A stretch of 7,061 nt of DNA, taken from Spirochaetae bacterium HGW-Spirochaetae-9 (GTDB lineage Bacteria > Spirochaetota > Spirochaetia > Treponematales > Rectinemataceae). Of this stretch, positions 1-5,595 are shown piece after piece (the stretch's first letter is position 1; every line of letters begins with the position of its first letter). The DNA lies in assembly GCA_002839205.1 (NCBI GenBank), contig PGXP01000083.1, forward strand, positions 1-7,061. Reading direction: 5' to 3'. The translations under genes were made by a program, and so were the position numbers. Under the pieces are notes generated by a model. The model ran no database searches. It was not told the origin of the DNA and saw only the letters and a list, made by a program, of their open reading frames with translations.

Positions 1-537
1 CGACGTTTTATGGAGAGGATGCTCGCCCTTGCGAGAGGCTTGGATCCCGACCGCCTCGTCATAGAGAATTCGGGCTGGGAGCATTTCGATACTGACATCG
101 TGGATTTTCATCACTATCTCGGAAGCGCCGACCTGGCTGCATCGGTATATGAAAAACTTAAGAAGCGTGATCCCCGGCTGACCTGGGAATTTTCGCTCAG
201 GAAAGCCCTGGGTATCTATATCGGAAGGGGGATAGCGACAGCGACGAAGACCGTTTTTCTGAACCGCGATGCCGCTACAGCCGCCGAGAATAAAAAATCC
301 CCCTGGCTGTTGAGCGAATACGGGGGATTTGGATGGTACAGGACGGACGAAGCGGGTTCGGTGGAAGACAAGATTGAGCGTTATACGAAAGATATTGTCA
401 ATTCGGGGGTCTTCGCAGGGTATTGCCTGACACAATTATACGATGTGGGAGATGAAACGAATGGACTGCTCACTGCCGACCGTCGATCCAAAGTGAATGT
501 ACAACGAATGCGCAGGATCAACGGCCGCAATGATTGA
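1..537 (+). CDS. Glycoside hydrolase family 2-like protein, C-terminal part (5' truncated)
   Basis: This open frame enters from the left edge, so the true start lies outside the window; the ATG at 10 is internal. The visible 178 residues look like the second half of a GH2 (beta-galactosidase/beta-glucuronidase/beta-mannosidase clan) TIM barrel. DPDRLVIENSGWEH followed by DFHHYLG matches the strand that precedes the catalytic region. PWLLSEYGGFGWY places a candidate nucleophile Glu at nt 316-318. YCLTQLYDVGDETNGLLTADR resembles the last barrel strand and the loop after it. The protein stops soon after the barrel, so no extra C-terminal domain follows. By family it would hydrolyse a beta-glycosidic bond with retention. 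The substrate cannot be told from this part, and the N-terminal domains and any signal peptide are not visible. The gene converges on the H1-like gene with an 11-bp gap and no obvious terminator. GH2 membership is fairly secure; specificity is unknown. Confidence 0.75.
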   Translation, partial: RRFMERMLALARGLDPDRLVIENSGWEHFDTDIVDFHHYLGSADLAASVYEKLKKRDPRLTWEFSLRKALGIYIGRGIATATKTVFLNRDAATAAENKKSPWLLSEYGGFGWYRTDEAGSVEDKIERYTKDIVNSGVFAGYCLTQLYDVGDETNGLLTADRRSKVNVQRMRRINGRND

Positions 538-548
538 GCTGATATCGC

Positions 549-914
549 CTATTTCTTCTGTTTGGCGGGGCGCCCACGCTTTACAGCTTTCGGGGCCTCG
601 ACTGCGGCGGGTTTCTTCGCAGCAGCTTTTGGCGCTTCGACAACTTTCGCTGCGGGAGCTTTTGTCGCCGGGACTTTCTTTGCCGGGGCTTTCGTCGCCG
701 GGATTTTCTTCACGGCAATTTTTTTTGCAGCGAGTTTTTTTTCGGGGGCCTTTTTGACTGCTGCTTTAAGCACAGGTTTTTTTGCTGCAGGCAGGGGCGC
801 CGACTCCGCCGCGATCGTCTCATCCAGGATAAGCAGGTACTTGTTCATGATGTCGACGAGCGCGTGTCCATTCTGTGTGAGTTTCTTCAACGATGCGATA
901 GCTTTTTTATCCAC
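549..914 (-). CDS. Histone H1-like Lys/Ala/Pro-rich DNA-binding protein
   Basis: A GTG start at 914-912 gives a 121-residue protein. The start is chosen because GGAGG sits 6 nt upstream (921-925) and no similarly supported start is nearby; the frame stays open upstream to 1220 but looks non-coding there. Residues 1-36 form a predicted helical head (SLKKLTQNGHALVDIMNKYL). Residues 37-121 are low-complexity Lys/Ala/Pro repeats, including AVKKIPATKA at 67-76, PAKKVPATKA at 77-86 and VEAPKA at 92-97 and 105-110. The tail KRGRPAKQKK contains an RGRP AT-hook-like core at 113-116. This composition is that of bacterial histone H1-like nucleoid proteins (a chlamydial Hc-like tail is the familiar comparison). 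The inferred role is non-specific or AT-groove DNA binding and compaction. It is divergent from radA and convergent with the GH2 gene. Low-complexity tails evolve convergently, so orthology to a named family is not claimed. Confidence 0.8.
   Translation of the reverse strand: MDKKAIASLKKLTQNGHALVDIMNKYLLILDETIAAESAPLPAAKKPVLKAAVKKAPEKKLAAKKIAVKKIPATKAPAKKVPATKAPAAKVVEAPKAAAKKPAAVEAPKAVKRGRPAKQKK
657..716 (-). repeat. Two 30-bp tandem units encoding a 10-residue Lys/Pro repeat
   Basis: Units at 687-716 and 657-686 match at 23 of 30 positions by eye and encode AVKKIPATKA and PAKKVPATKA. They lie inside the H1-like gene and keep its frame, so the copy number could change without breaking the protein. 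Such repeats are a usual way for H1-like tails to grow and shrink. Confidence 0.75.
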
Positions 915-920
915 GGGTAT

Positions 921-925
921 CCTCC
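921..925 (-). promoter_or_regulatory. Shine-Dalgarno GGAGG for the H1-like GTG start
   Basis: On the minus strand GGAGG is followed by ATACCC and then GTG. The 6-nt spacing is near optimal, and this decides the start codon against any longer upstream reading. Confidence 0.8.
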
Positions 926-934
926 ATATCACCA

Positions 935-963
935 ATGATAACGCATAATCGCAAAAAGGTAAA
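935..963 (-). promoter_or_regulatory. Candidate sigma70-type promoter of the H1-like gene
   Basis: On the minus strand TTTACC (963-958; four matches to TTGACA) is separated by exactly 17 nt from TATCAT (940-935; five matches to TATAAT). Transcription would start around 926-930, giving a very short leader of roughly 15 nt that still includes the GGAGG at 925-921. It was found by eye and not tested; the AT-rich setting makes chance matches easier. Confidence 0.45.
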
Positions 964-1158
964 ATAATAAATATTAATTGCTTTCCTGGCGATGTCGGCC
1001 TTGAACTGGAAAACATGAATCGCCCAACGACAGGCCAGGTGCGAAATAGCCTAAAAGGCAGAAACAGTGAAAAATCAAGAAAATGCGGCGTTGCGGGAGG
1101 GAAACGACTATCTTCGGCAGCCGGTATTGAAGCGATACCTTGTCTCGGATACGATGGA

Positions 1159-2547
1159 ATGGATATGAAGCGACAAACCACCGTGCATCGATGCTCGAAC
1201 TGCGGCCATGCTGAGCCCAAATGGCTCGGACGATGCCCTGAATGCGGTCAGTGGAACACATTGAAGGAACAGAATGTCGCTGCAGGTTCGGCGAGGGCTG
1301 AACTCAAGGGTGAAACCTATTCCCTGCCCATAGGCGCCATCGATCCAGCCTCGGGCACGCGCCTGCCCTCAGGAAGCACCGAGTTGGACAGGGTGCTGGG
1401 CGGAGGATTCATGAGGGGCTCGGCCATCCTTTTGGGAGGTGAGCCAGGCATCGGAAAGAGCACTCTCCTTCTTCAGGTTTGCGCCAAGCTCAAGTCGAAG
1501 GGGAGGGTGCTTTACGTGTCCGGAGAGGAGTCTCCGGCCCAGATACGGATGCGTGCCGACCGTCTGGGTGCCCTCAAGGACAACCTGGAGGTGTTCTGTG
1601 CCTCGGACCTCGACAGGATAATGTCGGTGCTGGAGGCTGTGCGCCCGGTTCTTACCGTGATCGATTCGATTCAGACTGTCTATTCGCCTGATGCGGGTGC
1701 CGTGCCGGGTACCGCCAACCAGATTAAATACTGCACCATGGAGATGACGGAATGGGCTAAAACCCATGATTCCATCATTGTCTTCGTGGCCCACGTGACA
1801 AAGGACGGCCTTATCGCGGGACCCAAGGCTGCCGAGCACATTGTCGACGCGGTTCTCGCCTTCGAGCAGGCCGAGGGTGATCTGCGCGCCCTGCGGGCAT
1901 CCAAAAACCGTTATGGTTCGACGGACGAGCTGGGCCTGTACAGGATGGGCTCTGGTGGTCTGGTCGAGCTCTCGGATCCTTCAGGCATCCTTCTCATCCG
2001 AAGGACGGGAGAGCTGCCTCCGGGCGTAGCCGTATCCATAGTCCACGAAGGATCGCGCGTGCTGCTCGTCGAGATACAGGCCCTCACGGTGCCGGCCAAG
2101 GCCGGAATAACCCGCGTCTATTCGGACAGGATCGACGCTTCGAGGGTTGCGCGCATCGCCGCTGTCATCGAAAAACAGACGGGACTGAAGCTGTCGGATC
2201 AGGATATCTATATCAATGTGGCGGGAGGCGTGCGCCTTTCCGAACCGGGAATAGACCTCGCCCTCGCCGCTGCCCTCTACTCGGCCAGAACGGGGCAGGC
2301 TCTGCCCAAGGAAGCCGCCCTCGCCGGCGAACTTTCCCTTGCAGGGGAGGTTCGGCCTGTGCGGCAGATGGCCAAGAGAGCGAGGGCCGCGAAGGCCCTG
2401 GGCTTCTCTGCCGTGCTGGGACCTGCCGAAGTACGTCGGGATGATGGCGACGATGGCGAGTCAAAACCCGCCGCACGGGCAGGCGTCAAGCCCGAATGGG
2501 CTCAGGCTGATTCATTGAAGGCGTCCATCAGGGCGCTCTGGAGATAG
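1159..2547 (+). CDS. radA: DNA repair ATPase RadA/Sms
   Basis: RadA is a RecA-related, DnaB-like hexameric ATPase that drives branch migration during recombinational repair. With the start at ATG 1159 the protein has 462 residues, normal for the family, and every hallmark is in order. A C4 zinc finger is at Cys12, Cys15, Cys26 and Cys29. The Walker A motif GGEPGIGKST is at 93-102 (Lys100). The Walker B strand VLTVIDS has Asp169. The RadA-specific KNRYG motif is at 249-253. The Lon-protease-like C-terminal domain includes DIYINVAGGVRLSEPGIDLA from 349. The start is placed 11 residues before the first cysteine, as in other RadA proteins; ATG 1165 is equally possible and both have only weak GGA-type ribosome binding sites. 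An in-frame ATG at 1015 would add 48 residues unlike any RadA sequence. A short acidic insert (D429-E434) lies near the C terminus. It heads a likely operon with malQ. Confidence 0.96.
   Translation: MDMKRQTTVHRCSNCGHAEPKWLGRCPECGQWNTLKEQNVAAGSARAELKGETYSLPIGAIDPASGTRLPSGSTELDRVLGGGFMRGSAILLGGEPGIGKSTLLLQVCAKLKSKGRVLYVSGEESPAQIRMRADRLGALKDNLEVFCASDLDRIMSVLEAVRPVLTVIDSIQTVYSPDAGAVPGTANQIKYCTMEMTEWAKTHDSIIVFVAHVTKDGLIAGPKAAEHIVDAVLAFEQAEGDLRALRASKNRYGSTDELGLYRMGSGGLVELSDPSGILLIRRTGELPPGVAVSIVHEGSRVLLVEIQALTVPAKAGITRVYSDRIDASRVARIAAVIEKQTGLKLSDQDIYINVAGGVRLSEPGIDLALAAALYSARTGQALPKEAALAGELSLAGEVRPVRQMAKRARAAKALGFSAVLGPAEVRRDDGDDGESKPAARAGVKPEWAQADSLKASIRALWR
2540..2543 (+). promoter_or_regulatory. 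Shine-Dalgarno GGAG for malQ, inside the end of radA
   Basis: GGAG ends 7 nt before the malQ ATG and overlaps the last codons of radA just before its TAG stop. This arrangement favours translational coupling of radA and malQ. Confidence 0.7.
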
Positions 2548-2550
2548 GGC

Positions 2551-4635
2551 ATGAATTTCATCAACATCGGGAAGCGGACGACGGGGCTCGCCATCCCCCT
2601 TCTTTCCATCAGGACAGGCCAAGGCCCCTGCGGCGAATTCCCTGACCTGGCCAGGCTTGCAGGCCTCGCCAGGTCCTGGAACATGGAAATCGTCCAGCTT
2701 CTGCCGGTGAACGATACGGGCTTGCAGACATCGCCCTACAGCGCCCTCTCGGCCTTTGCCCTGAATCCTGTCTATCTGAGGATAGGCGACATGCCGGAGG
2801 CGAAGGCCACGGCGGGGACCTCAAGCGTCATGAAAGCCGAGACGCTGGCTGCGGAATTTTCCAGGTCGGCAAAGGTGCCCTATTCAAGGATACTCGAAGC
2901 CAAGCTCGGTATTCTGGAAGATTTGTGGGCTATCGTTTCTGCGGGCAAGGCGGGCAGGAAACTCGTCGGGGCCATCGAGGCCTGGGCCGAGAAAAATGCC
3001 TGGGTAAAAGCCTATTCATGCTTCGTGGAGCTCAAGCGTCGCTTCGATGGCAGAGCCTGGTGGGAATGGCCGGAGTATGGCAACGCCGATGAGACTCTCG
3101 TGGAAAAACTATGGGGCAGCAGGGAATTCGCCTCCGGCACGCGTTTCAGGGCTTGGATCCAGATGCGCGCAGCCGAGCAGTTCGCCTCGGCCTGTGCCGA
3201 ATCCCGCGCCTTGGGCGTGGATATCATGGGCGATATCCCCATCCTCATGAACGCCGATTCGGCGGACGTATGGTTCCGCCGGGATCTCTTCGATACTGAA
3301 AAGTCGGCTGGAGCCCCTCCCGACATGTATTCTCACCTTGGACAGAACTGGGGCTTTCCCCTCTACCGCTGGGATGCCATCGAAAAGGACGGATTCGCGT
3401 TCTGGAAGGAAAGACTTGCCTGTGCCGACCAGTTCTACACGATGTACAGGATCGACCATGTGCTTGGATTCTTCAGGATATGGGCTATCGACAAGCGCGA
3501 GAACGACGGCTTCCTGGGCTATTTCATGCCGGAATTCCCGCTCTCCTATCCCGACCTGGACGCTCTGGGTTTCGACGCAGGCAGAATCCGCTGGCTTTCG
3601 CAGCCCCACCTACCGCAGGGAGCGGTCGAAGATGCCGTGTCCAGCCTGCCCTGGCAGCTGTGCGCGACGCTCATTGAAAGGCTCTTGACGCGCATCGATG
3701 GCGAAGCCCTCTACCTCTTCGCCCCGGAGATCAGCGGCGGCAAAGATATATCGGCGGCAGTCAGATCGAGCCTCGAGACTTCGGGCCATGAAGGCGGCAC
3801 TGAAGCGGCAGCACATCGCTGCATCGACATATTCAGTTCCTGGTGGAGGAACCGGACCCTGCAGGAAATTGGACCTGGCCAGTTTGTAGCCACCTGGGAG
3901 TACAAGGGAACGCAGGCCTGGGGCAGTCTTTCGGACCATGAAAAATCGAGGCTGGAAGCCCTGATTACAGGCAGAAAAGGCGAGTCCATGGCCCTCTGGG
4001 AGAAAACGGGACGAAAAATCCTCAAAGTGTTGGCGGCCAGTGTCGAGATGCAGGCCTGTGCCGAGGATTTGGGGGCTGTTCCTCCTTGCGTGCCTGCAGT
4101 ATTGGGCGAACTGGGCATCCCTGGCCTGCGCGTGCTTCGCTGGCATAGGAACTGGGACAAGGCAGGCTCTCCCTATGTGCCCCTCGATCATTACCCTGAA
4201 GATTCTATAGCCTGCATGTCGGTCCACGATTCCACGAATCTTCGCCAGTGGTGGGAGGAGGAGGCGGACGGGCCGGCTCTCTGGGCACTCGCCAGGCAGG
4301 CGAACGCCAAGGCTCTGCCGGATGGCACGCCGCCGCTGGACCTGCCGCAAGATGTGCCGCAGGAGGCGCCGGCAGCCCTCGATCCCGATGCCGCCCTCTT
4401 TCTGATGAAGGCATTCGCGACAGCGCGCTCGCGCTGCGTGATCTACCCTCTGCAGGACCTGCTGGCCGCGAGCGCGCTGTACCGCGAGGCGAATCCGGCC
4501 GACGAGCGGATCAATGTGCCGGGTACCCTGAGTGACACGAACTGGCTGTACAGAATGAAGCCCCGGCTCGAGGAACTGGAGGCCGACGGGGTCTTTGCCG
4601 CGAAAATGGCATGGCTGTCCGCGGGGAGGCGTTGA
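2551..4635 (+). CDS. malQ: 4-alpha-glucanotransferase, GH77, DPE2-like core
   Basis: This enzyme moves alpha-1,4-glucan segments between glucans and releases glucose; its likely setting is cytoplasmic maltose, maltodextrin and glycogen metabolism. It has 694 residues. GH77 landmarks are LLPVNDTG (50-57), SPYS (61-64), GDIPI (227-231), the nucleophile Asp302 in YRIDHVLGFFRIW, the acid/base Glu505 in CAEDLG, and the third acid Asp560 in SVHDSTNLRQWWE. The 203-residue gap between Asp302 and Glu505 is far larger than the roughly 50 residues in simple amylomaltases and E. coli MalQ. It corresponds to the insert that interrupts the GH77 domain in plant DPE2. Motifs inside and after it (FVATWEYKGTQAWG, MQACAEDLGAVPPCV) also read like DPE2. 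No N-terminal CBM20 is present: the catalytic domain begins within the first ten residues. The ATG follows the radA stop by 3 nt. The family is secure; preference for maltose plus a glycogen-like acceptor is inferred from DPE2. Confidence 0.95.
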   Translation: MNFINIGKRTTGLAIPLLSIRTGQGPCGEFPDLARLAGLARSWNMEIVQLLPVNDTGLQTSPYSALSAFALNPVYLRIGDMPEAKATAGTSSVMKAETLAAEFSRSAKVPYSRILEAKLGILEDLWAIVSAGKAGRKLVGAIEAWAEKNAWVKAYSCFVELKRRFDGRAWWEWPEYGNADETLVEKLWGSREFASGTRFRAWIQMRAAEQFASACAESRALGVDIMGDIPILMNADSADVWFRRDLFDTEKSAGAPPDMYSHLGQNWGFPLYRWDAIEKDGFAFWKERLACADQFYTMYRIDHVLGFFRIWAIDKRENDGFLGYFMPEFPLSYPDLDALGFDAGRIRWLSQPHLPQGAVEDAVSSLPWQLCATLIERLLTRIDGEALYLFAPEISGGKDISAAVRSSLETSGHEGGTEAAAHRCIDIFSSWWRNRTLQEIGPGQFVATWEYKGTQAWGSLSDHEKSRLEALITGRKGESMALWEKTGRKILKVLAASVEMQACAEDLGAVPPCVPAVLGELGIPGLRVLRWHRNWDKAGSPYVPLDHYPEDSIACMSVHDSTNLRQWWEEEADGPALWALARQANAKALPDGTPPLDLPQDVPQEAPAALDPDAALFLMKAFATARSRCVIYPLQDLLAASALYREANPADERINVPGTLSDTNWLYRMKPRLEELEADGVFAAKMAWLSAGRR
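4623..4629 (+). promoter_or_regulatory. Shine-Dalgarno GGGGAGG for the Gate-protein GTG start
   Basis: GGGGAGG lies in the last codons of malQ, 9 nt before the GTG at 4639. It supports that non-ATG start over later candidates and suggests coupled translation. Confidence 0.75.
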
Positions 4636-4638
4636 ACG

Positions 4639-5595
4639 GTGACAGAAAAAACACTGAAGCATCGAATCGCCGAAGCAGCGGCGAAGGGCGGGCGGAAATC
4701 CGTTTCAACGATACTTTTTCTCCTGAAGATCATGGTACCCACAAGTCTGGCCGTCGCTCTTCTCGGCTGGAGCGGCCTTCTCCAGGTGATCGCAAAATTC
4801 TTATCTCCTTTGATGCGCCTTATTGGCCTGCCAGGCGAAGCCGCCCTCGTCTTCATCTCGGGAGCCTTCCTCAACAACTACTCGGCCATTGCAGTGATGG
4901 GTTCGCTTTCGCTCACGGTGAGGGATGCGACCATCCTCGCCTTGATGAGCCTCACCGCCCACAACCTCATAGCCGAGACGGCGGTGATGAAATCCGCAGG
5001 CTCCTCAGCCCTGAAGATGGTATTGCTTCGCGTCGGCACCGCCATACTCGGCGCCTTCGTCCTCAACCTTCTTTTGCCTCGATCCATGGCTGGATCGGTA
5101 TTCGCCCTGGGCATCGACACTGAAAAGCTCGTCTTCCTCGCGATGTTGGAAAACTGGGCGGTATCGACCCTCGCTTTGGTAGCGAAGATCGTCGTGTATG
5201 TCATCTGCATCATGCTCCTGCAGAGCCTCTTCGATGAATTCAAGGTGATCGATCTTCTTTCCAGGCTGCTCGCGCCTTTCATGCGCATATTCGGATTGCC
5301 CGCGGAAGCCAGTTTTCTGTGGATCGTCGTCAATATCGTCGGATATTCCTATGGAGCGGGGATCATCAAGTCGGAATACGAAACCGGGAAGATGAAAAAG
5401 CAGGATGGCGACCTTTTCAACCATCACGCGGCCATTTCGCATTCCTTGCTGGAGGATACCATCCTCTATTCAGGCATAGGGTTGAGCGTGTTCTGGCTCA
5501 TGGTGCCGCGCCTCTTTTTCGCCACGGCCATCGTCTGGCTGGAGCGATTCAGGCGCAATCACTTCAAGAAATCGTTCAAGGTTGGGACGATTTGA
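4639..5595 (+). CDS. Double Gate-domain (nucleoside recognition/SpmA-SpmB-like) membrane protein
   Basis: A GTG start with a good ribosome binding site gives 318 residues of mainly hydrophobic sequence with a short basic N-terminal tail and a basic C-terminal tail. Membrane segments are likely around 24-50, 68-92, 97-112, 127-148, 163-195, 222-243 and 277-300. Two parallel repeats are visible. LSPLMRLIGLPGEAALVFI (55-73) corresponds to LAPFMRIFGLPAEASFLWI (211-229). AHNLIAET (107-114) corresponds to SHSLLEDT (267-274). This pattern belongs to the Gate/nucleoside-recognition family that includes SpmA, SpmB, YjiG, YjiH and the FeoB gate regions. The biochemical role of stand-alone members is poorly known, so no substrate is assigned. 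It follows malQ by 3 nt and is probably co-transcribed with radA and malQ. Its last 20 nt overlap the end of convergent nagA. Family assignment is good; function is open. Confidence 0.82.
   Translation: MTEKTLKHRIAEAAAKGGRKSVSTILFLLKIMVPTSLAVALLGWSGLLQVIAKFLSPLMRLIGLPGEAALVFISGAFLNNYSAIAVMGSLSLTVRDATILALMSLTAHNLIAETAVMKSAGSSALKMVLLRVGTAILGAFVLNLLLPRSMAGSVFALGIDTEKLVFLAMLENWAVSTLALVAKIVVYVICIMLLQSLFDEFKVIDLLSRLLAPFMRIFGLPAEASFLWIVVNIVGYSYGAGIIKSEYETGKMKKQDGDLFNHHAAISHSLLEDTILYSGIGLSVFWLMVPRLFFATAIVWLERFRRNHFKKSFKVGTI

Larger units (their letters stand above)
915..1158. other. Divergent intergenic region between the H1-like gene and radA
   Basis: This is the longest gap in the window (244 bp). 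It holds a candidate promoter for the H1-like gene and an AT-rich core (about 953-980) in otherwise GC-rich sequence, a sensible place for divergent promoters. I could not pick a convincing -35/-10 pair for radA; TAAAAT at 960-965 is a weak -10 candidate. The part next to radA contains short inverted repeats: 985-990 with 1034-1039, 988-993 with 1019-1024, and a GGTAT/ATACC hairpin at 1123-1139. No known riboswitch class, tRNA or small ORF was recognised. A GGGAGG at 1095-1100 looks like a Shine-Dalgarno sequence but has no start codon at usable spacing. Confidence 0.5.

Noticed and set aside
562..948. Ala/Phe-rich plus-strand ORF that could pass for a membrane protein
   Set aside because: It is the exact antisense shadow of the Lys/Ala repeats of the H1-like gene.
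1093..1110. GGGAGG as the ribosome binding site of a small gene or of radA
   Set aside because: No ATG, GTG or TTG in a useful frame lies 5-12 nt downstream.
1015..1158. 48-residue N-terminal extension of RadA from an upstream in-frame ATG
   Set aside because: The added sequence has no RadA character, the ribosome binding site is weak, and the zinc finger normally lies close to the N terminus.
981..1158. Known riboswitch (c-di-GMP, glycine, cobalamin, fluoride, preQ1)
   Set aside because: None of the conserved core sequences of these classes could be matched by eye.
915..1220. Upstream extension of the H1-like gene on the minus strand
   Set aside because: It crosses the promoter and the RadA start and has no low-complexity or family signal; the GTG with GGAGG explains the gene better.
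3610..4662. 350-codon minus-strand ORF opposite malQ
   Set aside because: Long antisense frames are expected in GC-rich coding DNA; its composition is Arg/Pro-rich with no recognisable motif, and malQ on the other strand is unmistakable.
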